Shown: in pieces, positions 1-8,127 of the stretch
How positions within the stretch are numbered: position 1 is the stretch's first letter
Layout: each line of letters begins with the position of its first letter
Assembly: GCF_002335805.1 (NCBI RefSeq)
Contig: NZ_NISU01000002.1
Location: 200,838-264,837, forward strand
Length of the DNA: 64,000 nucleotides
Reading direction: 5' to 3'
From: Bacillus sp. FJAT-45350
GTDB lineage: Bacteria; Bacillota; Bacilli; Bacillales; NISU01
Program-made: the position numbers and the translations under genes
The notes under the pieces: generated by a model
Seen by the model: only the letters and a program-made list of their open reading frames with translations
Database searches by the model: none
What the model was told of the DNA's origin: nothing

Positions 1-43
1 TCCGTTCTTTTGTTTGTTCTTTTTTACTTTTTGGATTACTCAT
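1..43 (-). CDS. N-terminal fragment of an unidentified CDS, leaving the window on the left
   Basis: An ATG at 43-41 reads leftward as MSNPKSKKEQTKER and then leaves the window. It has a good Shine-Dalgarno site (aagggag) just upstream, at about 51-57. The start is Lys/Glu-rich and too short to identify. The gene is divergent from yuzB, so positions 44-247 hold the promoters for both. Confidence 0.5.
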   Translation of the reverse strand, partial: MSNPKSKKEQTKER

Positions 44-247
44 CTACTCGCTCCCTTAACAATTGACCCTGGTCAGTTTTGATTATACTGAGTGAATGGT
101 AAAAAAACAACAATTTTGTGAAAAGAAATTGTCTGATTTTTATGAGGTAGAAATAATTGAAATGATGTACTATTAAAAAGTGTAGATAATTGACGATGCT
201 GATCTATAAAGGTAGGATCTAATAGGAATTGAATTGAGGTGAATCGA

Positions 248-484
248 ATGAAACCGATTATAGAGTTCTGTTTAAGCAATTTAGCGAGCGGTACACAAAG
301 AGCGAAGGAAGAGTTAGAGAAAGATCCAAATTTTGATGTAATTGAGTATGGTTGTTTAGGTAGCTGTGGACAATGTGCTGCTAATCCTTTTGCTTTAGTA
401 AATGGGGAATTTGTGTCTGGTGAAACGAATGGAGATTTAGTAAAGAATATATATCAATATCTCGATGATAATCCAATGTTTTAA
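248..484 (+). CDS. yuzB: YuzB family protein (DUF1450)
   Basis: This 78-residue protein matches the YuzB/DUF1450 family of Bacilli, whose biochemical function is unknown. It has four cysteines (C8, and C36, C40, C43 in the segment [10 protein letters not shown]) in an arrangement that could bind metal or an Fe-S cluster; that role is inference. The ATG at 248 was chosen over the in-frame GTG at 239 because gaggtg at 236-241 lies at the right distance. It precedes a second small Cys protein and dapF, close to the B. subtilis order. Confidence 0.85.
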   Translation: MKPIIEFCLSNLASGTQRAKEELEKDPNFDVIEYGCLGSCGQCAANPFALVNGEFVSGETNGDLVKNIYQYLDDNPMF

Positions 485-514
485 TAACATATAATAAAGA
501 TAGGATGTGAGGGA

Positions 515-763
515 GTGGCTATATTACCATTCAACCATTCATGGCCTTATGAAAAAATGATGGGGGATATCTACTTTCGCCATTGTCCATATTGTGAAGA
601 AGAGAATGTGTTAACAGGAATGAAGAAACGAGATTTTGAAAACGCCAAAGATGGTGTAAAAACTTTATTAATTATGCCGTGCTGTCATGGGCGGTTAACT
701 ATTATAGAAGCTGATGAGGATTACTTTTGGACGCAAGAGGAGTTACGAAAGAGAGGAAGCTAG
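515..763 (+). CDS. Small protein with CxxC and CC motifs, unknown function
   Basis: This 82-residue protein starts at GTG with ggatg about 7 bases upstream. It has two cysteine pairs, C24/C27 (HCPYC) and C56/C57 (PCCHG), resembling a zinc ribbon, and many aromatic residues. I do not recognise a named family. The stop lies one base before the dapF start, so the two are almost certainly co-transcribed, but this does not show a role in lysine synthesis. Confidence 0.7.
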   Translation: MAILPFNHSWPYEKMMGDIYFRHCPYCEEENVLTGMKKRDFENAKDGVKTLLIMPCCHGRLTIIEADEDYFWTQEELRKRGS

Positions 764-764
764 G

Positions 765-1625
765 ATGAAGTTTACGAAAATGCACGGGCTAGGAAATAGC
801 TATATCTATATAGATATGTTTGAAGAAACACTTAGGGAAGAAGAATTGGCACATTTAGCAATAGAAGTAGCAGATAAGAATAAAGGCATTGGTTCTGATG
901 GATTAATCTTAGTATGTCCTTCTGATGTTGCACCAGTTAAGATGAGAATTTTTAATAATGATGGTTCTGAAGCGAAGAACTGCGGAAACGGTCTTCGATG
1001 TGTTGCTAAATTTGCTTTTGAAAAGGGACATGTAAAAGAAACGACTTTTAAAATTGAAACTCTAGCAGGGTTAGTTGAAGCGACAGTTCATCTTACTGGA
1101 GATACAGTTGAGACGGTAACTGTTGATATGGGACACCCTCGATTTTTAAGAAAAGATTTACCTATGCTAGGGAATCAAGAGGAACAGGTAATAAATGAAA
1201 AAATAACGGTTGATAATGAAACGCTTTCACTTACAGGTGTTTCGATGGGGAATCCACATGCAGTGTTCTTCGTAGATAATATCGAAGAAGCTCCTGTGAC
1301 AACAGTTGGTCCAAAGCTTGAAAAGGACGAGCTATTTCCAGAATGGGTGAATGTGGAATTTGTAGAAATGGTAAGTTCGAATGAAATGCATTTCCGCGTG
1401 TGGGAGCGAGGTTCTGGTATTACACAAGCTTGTGGAACAGGAGCTTGTGCCGCCGCAGTTGCTGCTATTCTTAACGGGAAAGCAAATAGAGATGAAGAAA
1501 TTACCGTTCATTTACTAGGTGGAGATTTGCATATTACTTGGACATCTGAGGATAAGGTACTAATGACAGGTGCAGCTGAAACTGTTGTAACTGGTACATA
1601 CTTTCGTAAAAATAAAAATAAATAG
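765..1625 (+). CDS. dapF: Diaminopimelate epimerase
   Basis: DapF interconverts LL- and meso-diaminopimelate in the cytosol, the last step before lysine and the peptidoglycan cross-linking residue. The 286-residue length is normal. Both catalytic cysteines are present: C73 in NCGNGLRC and C223 in ACGTGACA. The start is ATG 765, with gagagg 8 bases upstream; an in-frame ATG at 714 lies inside the preceding gene and would add 17 foreign residues. It is the last gene of the yuzB-orf-dapF run and is followed by a terminator. Confidence 0.96.
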   Translation: MKFTKMHGLGNSYIYIDMFEETLREEELAHLAIEVADKNKGIGSDGLILVCPSDVAPVKMRIFNNDGSEAKNCGNGLRCVAKFAFEKGHVKETTFKIETLAGLVEATVHLTGDTVETVTVDMGHPRFLRKDLPMLGNQEEQVINEKITVDNETLSLTGVSMGNPHAVFFVDNIEEAPVTTVGPKLEKDELFPEWVNVEFVEMVSSNEMHFRVWERGSGITQACGTGACAAAVAAILNGKANRDEEITVHLLGGDLHITWTSEDKVLMTGAAETVVTGTYFRKNKNK

Positions 1626-1631
1626 AAAAAG

Positions 1632-1671
1632 AAAAAGTCAGCCTCATAAATAAAATGAAGCTGACTTTTTT
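1632..1671 (+). terminator. Intrinsic terminator after dapF
   Basis: An AAAAAGTCAGC arm pairs with GCTGACTTTTT around a short loop, and the stem runs into a T-tract seven bases after the dapF stop. Confidence 0.85.
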
Positions 1672-1727
1672 CTGTAGTGCCTTTGTTTATTACTTGATAC
1701 CAGAAGATCACTAAGTGGTCTAATTAA

Positions 1728-2822
1728 TTAGTACTTTTTAATTACGTTGTAGAAAGTGTCTCTTTCTACAGGAACTTTATTTGCTGTTTTAATTAAATGG
1801 ATTAATTCATCTCGTGTTAACCCTTGTGATGTTAGGGCGCCAACAGCGTGAGAAATACGTTCCTCAATTAACGTACCATGGATATCACTTGACCCGAAGC
1901 TAAGTGCCATTTGTGTTAATTGAACGCCAATATTAATCCAATAAGCTTTAATATGGTCAAAGTTATCGAGCATTAAGCGACTAATTGCTACTGTACGCAT
2001 GTCGTCATACGCTGATGTTCTACGTTTAAGTCCTGCATTGATGCTACGTGGTTGCATCGCAAGTGGGATAAATACCATATAACCGTTCGTTCTATCCTGT
2101 AATTGACGAAGCCTGTCCATATGAATTAACCGCTCTTCATAGCTTTCAATTGATCCATAAAGCATTGTAGCGTGAGTTTTTAGGCCTAAACCATGAGCAA
2201 TTTCATGTGCCTCTAACCATTGGTCGGTTGAAGCTTTATCTGGACTCATTTTCATACGATAATTTTCAGTTAGAATTTCTGCTCCTCCACCTGGTAACGT
2301 ATCTAATCCTGCTTTAATAAGCTCTTCTAATACTTCTTTCATTGATAACCCAGAGATACGAGAGAAAAATTCAATTTCAGCACCCGTGTATGCTTTTACA
2401 GTACAGTTAGGATAATGCTTCTTTAATGTACGTATTGTATCTAAATAGTAATCAAATGGAACTTCATGATTATGGCCACCTACAATATGAAATTCACGAA
2501 TATTATCGCTCCAACGTTCTTTTACATACGATAATAATTGCTCTTCGTTCATTGTATATGCTCCGTCTTCTCCAGGCTTACGTTTGAATCCACAGAAACT
2601 ACAGTCTGCTTCACAAACATTAGTAGGATTAATATACATATTTTGAATGAAATATACGTTATCACCATTTTTTTGTAGATTAACATGGTTTGCAAGCTGA
2701 GCAATGCTTAATAAATCAGGTGTATCATATAGGTATAGACCATCTTCAATTGTTAATCGTTGACCAGCCATTACTTTTTCGCTAATCTCTTGCATTCTTT
2801 TATTAGTAAGCAGAGTAGACAT
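1728..2822 (-). CDS. mqnE: Aminofutalosine synthase, radical SAM (MqnE/CofH family)
   Basis: MqnE joins 3-[(1-carboxyvinyl)oxy]benzoate to S-adenosylmethionine to give aminofutalosine, an early step of the futalosine route to menaquinone. The radical SAM cluster motif is C70-x3-C74-x2-C77 (CEADCSFC). The segments TVKAYTGAEI, LDTLPGGGAEIL and HATMLYGSIE are typical of MqnE and differ from MqnC. The 364-residue length is usual. ATG 2822 is preferred to the adjacent TTG at 2825; ggggga lies 5 bases upstream. The gene stands alone, without other mqn genes nearby. B. subtilis uses the Men route instead. Confidence 0.87.
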   Translation of the reverse strand: MSTLLTNKRMQEISEKVMAGQRLTIEDGLYLYDTPDLLSIAQLANHVNLQKNGDNVYFIQNMYINPTNVCEADCSFCGFKRKPGEDGAYTMNEEQLLSYVKERWSDNIREFHIVGGHNHEVPFDYYLDTIRTLKKHYPNCTVKAYTGAEIEFFSRISGLSMKEVLEELIKAGLDTLPGGGAEILTENYRMKMSPDKASTDQWLEAHEIAHGLGLKTHATMLYGSIESYEERLIHMDRLRQLQDRTNGYMVFIPLAMQPRSINAGLKRRTSAYDDMRTVAISRLMLDNFDHIKAYWINIGVQLTQMALSFGSSDIHGTLIEERISHAVGALTSQGLTRDELIHLIKTANKVPVERDTFYNVIKKY

Positions 2823-3270
2823 CAAAATCCCCCAATCATTTAGTGAAAAAACTTTTTTTAATATTATAGACGTTGTTCAACAGGAGTTCTTCGTTCATGG
2901 ATAATTCAATGCTCTATAGAAAAACTATTACACTAGTCCGTATTGAACACTATAAAACAGATGATATATTATCATCTACTAAGAGAAATGTTTAACTTGT
3001 ACTATTATACTATCAGATTAAAATAAGGAAAAGGAATAGGAATTATAACTTCAAAATATTACCTCAAATTTCATGAAGGAATTTTCAAAAGTGAGTTGAA
3101 TAGTTTAGTTATTGGAATTAATGGGAAAGATATATGTATGAGAGGAAATTTATAAAGTCTAGTCTAGTTTAGCACTAATTATTTGTAAAAATTAGTAGTT
3201 TAGTGTAAAATATAGGATAATAATTAGATTTTTCGAACGACCTCTGAAAAATGGAAAGGGGTGAACTTCA
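2823..3270. other. Intergenic region between divergent mqnE and the Spo0E-like gene
   Basis: This 448-bp AT-rich gap must hold the divergent promoters. I see no gene in it. One perfect 7-bp inverted repeat, ACTAATT (3174-3180) with AATTAGT (3190-3196), lies about 75 bases before the plus-strand start and might be regulatory. Confidence 0.5.
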
Positions 3271-3468
3271 TTGTTAAACCGTTCATATCGTAAGAAGGAA
3301 TGTATGGAACAGATTGAGTTGCTTAGAGAAAAAATGATCTCAACTGCTATGTTATACGGAATGAATCACCCGCTTGTCTTAAAATACAGTCAAGAAATAG
3401 ACCAGAAGCATAATTCTATATTAGGAGGAGAATATTCCTCAATAAGTCATCTACAGAAAGGCTCATAA
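3271..3468 (+). CDS. Spo0E-like aspartyl phosphate phosphatase
   Basis: This 65-residue protein resembles the Spo0E family, two-helix hairpins that dephosphorylate Spo0A~P and hold back sporulation. The family signature SQEID (usually SQELD) is present in HPLVLKYSQEIDQKHN. It starts at TTG with gggtg about 7 bases upstream; the next ATG (3304) lacks a ribosome site and would remove part of the first helix. It is monocistronic. The target response regulator is inferred from the family. Confidence 0.8.
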   Translation: MLNRSYRKKECMEQIELLREKMISTAMLYGMNHPLVLKYSQEIDQKHNSILGGEYSSISHLQKGS

Positions 3469-3567
3469 TTATAAGCAAGTAACTTGAATGATTATTGAAA
3501 TAAGATGTATACTTGTAGAAATTAGAGATGCCTATTCTTGAATAAACATCTTGAGGAGGAATATAAA

Positions 3568-3921
3568 TTGATTACTATTACAGATTCTGCTGTAGATCGT
3601 ATAAAGGTAATGATGGAAGAACAGGAAAATGAGGATTTGTTACTTCGTGTTGGAGTCAAAGGTGGTGGCTGTAGTGGACTATCTTACGGGATGGGATTTG
3701 ATAGTGAAAAACAGTCCGAAGATACTACTCTAGAAATTAATGGCCTAGACGTTATAGTAGATAAAGAAAGCGCTCCTATGTTAGACGGAGTAGTGATCGA
3801 TTATAAAGAGAACATGATGGGCGGAGGATTTACCATTGAAAATCCTAATGCGATTGCTACTTGTGGTTGTGGATCATCTTTCAAAACTGCTTCTAATGAA
3901 GGTACGCCTGAAGAATGCTAA
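3568..3921 (+). CDS. sufA: A-type iron-sulfur carrier (HesB/IscA/YutM)
   Basis: This 117-residue protein carries the three conserved cysteines of A-type Fe-S carriers: C35 in GGGCSG and C99/C101 in TCGCGSSF. Such proteins hand clusters to apo-proteins. TTG 3568 is the likely start because gaggagg sits 7 bases upstream; the open frame from 3538 would add ten residues upstream of this site. It is the YutM equivalent of B. subtilis, which also lies near dapF (yutL) and yuzB. Two hairpins follow. Confidence 0.9.
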   Translation: MITITDSAVDRIKVMMEEQENEDLLLRVGVKGGGCSGLSYGMGFDSEKQSEDTTLEINGLDVIVDKESAPMLDGVVIDYKENMMGGGFTIENPNAIATCGCGSSFKTASNEGTPEEC

Positions 3922-3927
3922 AAATCA

Positions 3928-3965
3928 AAGCCTACAAACGTATTTACGTTTAGTAGGCTTTTTTT
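3928..3965 (+). terminator. Intrinsic terminator after the A-type carrier gene
   Basis: AAGCCTAC pairs with GTAGGCTT, with ACGT inner pairing, followed by a seven-T run six bases after the stop. Confidence 0.85.
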
Positions 3966-4000
3966 GTAGGAGTAAAGTTAAATATGAAGGCACAAAAAAA

Positions 4001-4024
4001 GTTACAGCACGAGCTGTAACTTTT
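4001..4024. terminator. Second hairpin, terminator-like on either strand
   Basis: A perfect 8-bp stem GTTACAGC/GCTGTAAC with loop acga, preceded by seven A and followed by four T, so it could act on either strand as a back-up to the preceding terminator. Confidence 0.55.
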
Positions 4025-4370
4025 AAAAGGGGAAATTGTAAATCGTTGTTACCAACCTACAATAATATCTTTTCCACTTTTTGATGGGTTTAAACATAGA
4101 TTGGAAAATTATTTATGTGAAAAGTAAAGAGGGAACTTTGGGAATGCGATGGGTAGGTAGAATACGCTCATATTAGTCATAAAAAAGCATATTTATATCT
4201 TAATCTTAATATTGTAGGGTGAATTAATAATAATCATACGTATTATGTTAGAAATTATTAAAAACATGGTTGAAATATGTCGCTAAAACAAATATCATAA
4301 TATATGTGATTTGTGACTAATATACGACATTCTATTTTTAATTCCGCTACTTGTAGACTTGTAATTATGT

Positions 4371-4388
4371 ACGTGAAATAAATCACAA
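4371..4388. promoter_or_regulatory. Rex-like redox operator upstream of yumB
   Basis: ACGTGAAATAAATCACAA matches the Firmicute Rex consensus TTGTGAA-N4-TTCACAA at 11 of 14 fixed positions. Rex senses NADH/NAD+ and in B. subtilis represses ndh, which makes this placement sensible. It overlaps a second inverted repeat, CACAATT (4384-4390) with AATTGTG (4396-4402). The distance to the yumB start (63 bp) is right for a promoter-overlapping site, but no clear -35/-10 pair stands out. Confidence 0.6.
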
Positions 4389-4451
4389 TTTTGTTAATTG
4401 TGGATAGGAATAACCTAAGAAGAAAAATATTAGAAAATGGAAGTGATCTAG

Positions 4452-5651
4452 TTGAAGAAACCGAATATCGTCATTTTAGGTGCTGGATATGGTGGAATGA
4501 TTACAGCATCTCGTCTAACAAAAGAGTTAGGACATAACGAAGCTAATATCACATTAGTTAACAAGCATAATTATCATTATCAAACTACTTGGTTACATGA
4601 GCCTGCAGCAGGAACATTACATCCTGAGCGTACAAGAATGCAAATTGAAAGCGTTCTTGATATGAACAAAATTAACTTTGTGAAAGATAGTGTGGTTGAA
4701 GTTCAGCGAGAAGAAAAGAAGGTTGTGCTTGAAAACGGTGAACTTGAGTACGATTATCTTGTTGTAGCATTAGGTTCTGAAGCAGAAACATTTGGTGTAC
4801 CTGGTGTATTTGAGCATGCATTCAGTAAATGGACTGTTAATGGTGCTCGTCAAGTGAAAGAACATATTGAATATATGTTTGCTAACTATAACAATGAAGA
4901 AGAAAAGCGCGATGAGTTATTAACATTTATCGTTGCGGGTGCTGGATTTACAGGGATTGAGTTTATTGGTGAGTTAACAGAGCGTGTACCTGAGCTATGT
5001 GCTCATTATGATGTTCCTCGTGAAAAAGTAAAAATGTACGTGATAGAAGCTGCTCCATCTGCTTTACCAGGCTTCGACCCTGAGCTTGTAGAATATGCGA
5101 TGGATTTATTAGAAAGTCGTGGAGTAGAATTCAAAATTAACTGCCCAATTAAAGAAGTAACAAAGAACGGTGTTATTTTAGCGAGTGGCGATGAAATTAA
5201 ATCAGAAACGATTGTTTGGGCTACAGGTGTACGTGGTAACCCGATCATTGAAAAGTCTGGTTTCGAAGCAATGCGTGGCCGCGTAAAAGTAGAGCCTGAT
5301 TTACGTGCACCAGGACATGAAGATGTATTTATTATTGGTGATTGTGCGTTAATCATTAACGAAGAAATCAATCGTCCTTATCCTCCAACTGCTCAAATTG
5401 CAATGCAACAAGCAGCGGTATGTGCACATAACCTTAAAGCACTTATAAATGGTGGAGAATTAAAATCATTTACTCCAGATATTAAAGGAACAGTAGCATC
5501 ATTAGGTGGTAAAGAGGCAATTGGTGTTGTAGGCGATAGAAAACTATTTGGTTCTTCTGCTAACTTTATGAAGAAGATGATTGACAACCGTTACCTATAC
5601 TTATTAGGTGGAGCATCGTTAGTCATGAAAAAAGGAAAAAGCCCTTTTTAA
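4452..5651 (+). CDS. yumB: Type II NADH dehydrogenase (YumB-like)
   Basis: This 399-residue FAD enzyme is likely to transfer electrons from NADH to menaquinone without proton pumping, at the inner face of the membrane. Two Rossmann motifs are visible: GAGYGG near residues 10-15 for FAD and AGAGFTG near residue 160 for NADH. A third flavin motif, IIGDCA, lies near 295. It starts at TTG with ggaagtga upstream. Its neighbours match the B. subtilis yumB-yuiA-yuiB order. Function beyond the family, for example ferredoxin or another acceptor, is not excluded. A Rex-like site upstream suggests redox control. Confidence 0.88.
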   Translation: MKKPNIVILGAGYGGMITASRLTKELGHNEANITLVNKHNYHYQTTWLHEPAAGTLHPERTRMQIESVLDMNKINFVKDSVVEVQREEKKVVLENGELEYDYLVVALGSEAETFGVPGVFEHAFSKWTVNGARQVKEHIEYMFANYNNEEEKRDELLTFIVAGAGFTGIEFIGELTERVPELCAHYDVPREKVKMYVIEAAPSALPGFDPELVEYAMDLLESRGVEFKINCPIKEVTKNGVILASGDEIKSETIVWATGVRGNPIIEKSGFEAMRGRVKVEPDLRAPGHEDVFIIGDCALIINEEINRPYPPTAQIAMQQAAVCAHNLKALINGGELKSFTPDIKGTVASLGGKEAIGVVGDRKLFGSSANFMKKMIDNRYLYLLGGASLVMKKGKSPF

Positions 5652-5661
5652 ATAAACGAAC

Positions 5662-5698
5662 AAAAATAGCAAAGACCTTTGTGGTCCTTGCTATTTTT
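5662..5698. terminator. Intrinsic terminator after yumB
   Basis: AAAAATAGCAA...GACC pairs with GGTC...TTGCTATTTTT; strong stem with a T-tract directly downstream of yumB. Confidence 0.85.
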
Positions 5699-5892
5699 AT
5701 TTCAGTAAGTACTTTAACACTTCACCGCTAAAAACTAACACAAGAAAGTTAGTATTAGCTAGAATATTGAAGAAAAACAATTATGAATCCGCTTTCTTCG
5801 TTTTATTTAAAGGTATAATAGGCTTTTCAATTCTGAAGTCATCTGGTATAGTTATCTGAAAGTTCAGATTATTAATTAAGGGGGCATTAATC

Positions 5893-6048
5893 ATGGTATT
5901 TAAACGTGCAACTTTGAAAAAGGGACATTGCCCTTATTGTGAGGGAAGAGGATACTTTCAGTTGATGCTAGGCGGTAGCGAGACATGTATCTATTGTGAA
6001 GGTAAAGGTGAACTCACTCTTTCAAAAGAATTAACGAATTCATTATAG
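5893..6048 (+). CDS. yuiA: YuiA-like small zinc-finger protein
   Basis: This 51-residue protein contains two C-x2-C-x-G-x-G units (CPYCEGRG and CIYCEGKG), the pattern of the DnaJ Cys-rich zinc domain. An SD site (aaggggg) lies about 8 bases before the ATG. The position directly after yumB, and before yuiB with two loci between, matches yuiA of B. subtilis. Zinc binding is likely and the cellular role unknown. Confidence 0.78.
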   Translation: MVFKRATLKKGHCPYCEGRGYFQLMLGGSETCIYCEGKGELTLSKELTNSL

Positions 6049-6060
6049 GTATATTTAAAG

Positions 6061-6112
6061 AAAAAGAAGTACTAGCAAAAGGTAAACCACCTTTTGCTAG
6101 TACTTCTTTTTT
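6061..6112. terminator. Strong terminator after yuiA
   Basis: A perfect 23-bp stem (from AAAAAGAAGTACTAGC to its complement) with a 5-nt loop and T-tract; symmetrical enough to act on both strands. Confidence 0.9.
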
Positions 6113-6229
6113 ATTTGTTGTCTGTGAGAATGTGATTCGTTAACTAAGTTCATATTAATAGGAAGAAGTGAGAGAGGAGGTATCAAGAGAGAAATTACTT
6201 TTAAACTTTTTGTAAAGGATGTATATAAG

Positions 6230-6685
6230 TTGAGACAACATAAAATTTTCTTAATATTAATCATGTTCCTTCCTTGGCTAACGTTGCCGTTTCTAGGTAA
6301 GAAAACAATGAAAAGGTTTCTCCCTAGTGGAGTCTTCATGGGATTACTTGTTTTTTTTGAAAGTGTTTCTGCTATAAAACGCGGTTGGTGGGCAGTTTTT
6401 AAAAAACTTTATTTTAAGCTATATGGACTTGAGCCGTTTATATTTGGACCTTTTTTTATTGGTTCACTATGGATAATGAAGCTTACGTATGGTAGATTTA
6501 TCAGTTTTATATTCACTAATTTACTAATTGATACGACTTTTGTTTATGCAATTTTAGATTGGTTTAAGAATAGGGGCTACGGTACATTAATTAAATTAGA
6601 GAAGTATCAGCTCTCACTTCTGTTTTTTGTAAAGTCGATTCTAATGTATGGTTTTCAAGGTATATATGAAAAAATCTTACGTTGA
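6230..6685 (+). CDS. Multi-pass membrane protein, unknown function
   Basis: The 151-residue product has about four hydrophobic segments and is rich in Phe, Lys and Leu, so it is an integral membrane protein. I do not recognise its family. The start is uncertain. TTG 6230 has aaaggat 8-9 bases upstream, but the frame is open further 5' and a much stronger SD (gaggagg, 6174-6180) precedes an in-frame ATC at 6182, which would give the N-terminus IKREITFKLFVKDVYK. No ATG, GTG or TTG lies at the right distance from it. Confidence 0.65.
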   Translation: MRQHKIFLILIMFLPWLTLPFLGKKTMKRFLPSGVFMGLLVFFESVSAIKRGWWAVFKKLYFKLYGLEPFIFGPFFIGSLWIMKLTYGRFISFIFTNLLIDTTFVYAILDWFKNRGYGTLIKLEKYQLSLLFFVKSILMYGFQGIYEKILR

Positions 6686-6691
6686 ACTGTA

Positions 6692-6711
6692 TTAATTAAA
6701 CGTTTGATTAA
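6692..6711. promoter_or_regulatory. 20-bp palindromic operator candidate, copy 1
   Basis: TTAATTAAACGTTTGATTAA is a near-perfect palindrome. The exact reverse complement occurs at 24471-24490. Its right half overlaps a possible promoter (TTGATT 6704-6709, 16 bp, TATAAC 6726-6731) for the decayed cytochrome gene. The form suits a TetR-type repressor; the regulator is not identified. Confidence 0.5.
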
Positions 6712-6770
6712 ATAGAGTACTGGAATATAACACCGAAATTACCAAGAAGGATATTAAAGGAGTTCAAAAA

Positions 6771-7107
6771 GTGAAGAAACTTAAGGCATTCTATTGGGTC
6801 ATTTCAAGCTTTGCATTACTCCTGCTTGTTGCTGTAGGTAAAGATTTAGAGAATGCCTGGTACACTTAATGCTGGTGTGAAGCCTGACCCATATAATAGT
6901 TTAAAGGCATTATTCGATAGAAAGCTACGAAAGAAAGTAATAGAAGCCAATCGTGCTGAGTCGGATTTAGAAGATGTTCATATTGATGGAAGTGGCCATG
7001 AATTTTGGGTCGATGAGACGACTGGATTTACAGCAGAAGAACAAGAGGCGTTAATTAAATATCTTCTTTCAATTACAGAACCGGATGAAAAGATGACGCA
7101 GCCGTAA
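6771..7107 (+). pseudogene. Remnant of an exported c-type cytochrome-like gene
   Basis: A GTG at 6771 with aaaggag upstream opens a 32-codon frame (MKKLKAFYWVISSFALLLLV...) that looks like a signal peptide and stops at 6869. A different frame from 6853 to 7107 then encodes 84 residues whose end (GHEFWVDETTGFTAEEQEAL then IKYLLSI) resembles the C-terminus of di-haem cytochrome or peroxidase-type proteins. No CxxCH haem motif remains and this frame is closed just upstream. The simplest reading is an internal deletion with frame loss, leaving both ends of one gene. Family assignment is tentative. Confidence 0.6.
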
Positions 7108-7268
7108 CATGGTTGTGTCCTTGTTTGTTATGTGGAACTGAAGAAGAAGTGAACTTTCTAGAAACTTTGATGGCTTTATTTATAACTATATTCATAATGG
7201 TAAGCTTTCCTTATTGACGCTCTTCCACTGTTTCAGTAAACTATCATTGATACGGAGGTGCATGAGCG

Positions 7269-7589
7269 TTGTTAAGTTTACCGCAATTAATAATTTCTGT
7301 TTTTCTGTTCCTAATATTATTTTTTGGGATTGGCTTTTTATTAAATATGATATTACGTTCAACATGGGTAATGGCTGTTATTTATCCGCTAATTGTTATT
7401 TTTATTGTAGATGATGTAAAATTCTATGAATACATAATTTCTCCAATCGTTTCATTCTCTGCGTTAGGACAAGACCTAATTGCTTTGAAGCTTGTAGATA
7501 TTATTGTGTTAACAAGTGGGTTAGTTGGTGCGATATTAGCTGGGGTCGTCATTCGAATGTTGCGGGCTAGAGGGTATCAAATGTTTTAG
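7269..7589 (+). CDS. yuiB: YuiB-like membrane protein
   Basis: This 106-residue protein has three hydrophobic segments (about residues 5-27, 32-50 and 75-98) and matches the YuiB family of Bacilli, whose function is unknown. TTG 7269 is supported by ggaggtg 7 bases upstream. In B. subtilis yuiB follows yuiA directly; here a membrane protein gene and a cytochrome remnant lie between them. Confidence 0.8.
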   Translation: MLSLPQLIISVFLFLILFFGIGFLLNMILRSTWVMAVIYPLIVIFIVDDVKFYEYIISPIVSFSALGQDLIALKLVDIIVLTSGLVGAILAGVVIRMLRARGYQMF

Positions 7590-7602
7590 AAAAAAGATAA
7601 AG

Positions 7603-7644
7603 CTCAAATTTTTCTTCTTGATAAAGAAAAATTTGAGTTTTTTT
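7603..7644. terminator. Intrinsic terminator after yuiB
   Basis: CTCAAATTTTTCTT pairs with AAGAAAAATTTGAG, followed by seven T. Confidence 0.85.
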
Positions 7645-7674
7645 GTCGTATAAAAACATAATTAGAAAACTCGG

Positions 7675-7703
7675 TTGACATTTACGTTAACGTAAACTAA
7701 GAT
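7675..7703 (+). promoter_or_regulatory. Sigma-A promoter with MerR-type operator in the spacer
   Basis: TTGACA (7675-7680) and TAAGAT (7698-7703) are 17 bp apart, and the spacer is filled by the perfect palindrome TTTACGTTAACGTAAA (7681-7696). MerR-family regulators bind in this position, and the motif is close to that described for LiuR-type regulators of branched-chain amino acid and fatty acid breakdown. It probably serves autoregulation of the operon that follows. Confidence 0.8.
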
Positions 7704-7735
7704 TAAGAAAATTCTTACAAAGTAGGTAGAACAAA

Positions 7736-8125
7736 GTGGAGCACTATACAATTTCTGATTTAGCTAGTGAATTTGATGTGAGTACAAGAACTATTCGTTA
7801 CTACGAAGAAAGGGGGTTAATTTTTCCTGACAGAAAAGATTCAGGACAAAGGCTTTATTCGCGAAAAGATCGAGCGAGACTTCGCTTGATTTTAAGAGGA
7901 AAACGTTTTGGTTTTTCTTTAGCTGAAATAGAAGAAATGATTGAATTATTTGATGAGGACCGTACTGGGGTTAAACAATTAGAAAAGACAATTGAGTATG
8001 GGTCTGAGAAGATAGCCGAGATTACTACAAGACTAGAAGATATGGAGCAATTACGTACAGAAATGCTTTCGTTACAGGATGATTTCAAACGAAGGTTAGA
8101 ATTAGCGAAAAAAGAGGAGGAATAG
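7736..8125 (+). CDS. MerR family regulator (LiuR-like)
   Basis: This 129-residue protein begins with the MerR winged-helix domain (YTISDLASEFDVSTRTIRYY, residues 4-23) and ends in a long dimerisation helix. There are no metal-binding cysteines, as in the acyl-CoA/catabolic branch of MerR. It starts at GTG with a weak aggtag upstream. It is the first gene of an operon with acyl-CoA synthetase and acyl-CoA dehydrogenase, so it probably controls them through the palindrome at 7681-7696. Confidence 0.85.
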   Translation: MEHYTISDLASEFDVSTRTIRYYEERGLIFPDRKDSGQRLYSRKDRARLRLILRGKRFGFSLAEIEEMIELFDEDRTGVKQLEKTIEYGSEKIAEITTRLEDMEQLRTEMLSLQDDFKRRLELAKKEEE

Positions 8126-8127
8126 TA

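Larger units (their letters stand above)
3922..4451. other. Intergenic region upstream of yumB
   Basis: This 530-bp gap holds two hairpins at its left end (3928-3965, 4001-4024) and a Rex-like operator at its right end (4371-4388). Between them I see no gene; the small open frames overlap the terminators. Confidence 0.6.

Noticed and set aside
3836-4084. 82-codon frame after the A-type carrier gene
   Set aside because: It runs through the gene end and two terminator hairpins.
5006-5371. Long antisense frame inside yumB
   Set aside because: Shadow of a strong coding gene; no start signals and no recognisable product. The same holds for the frames at 10096-10455 and 54175-54468.
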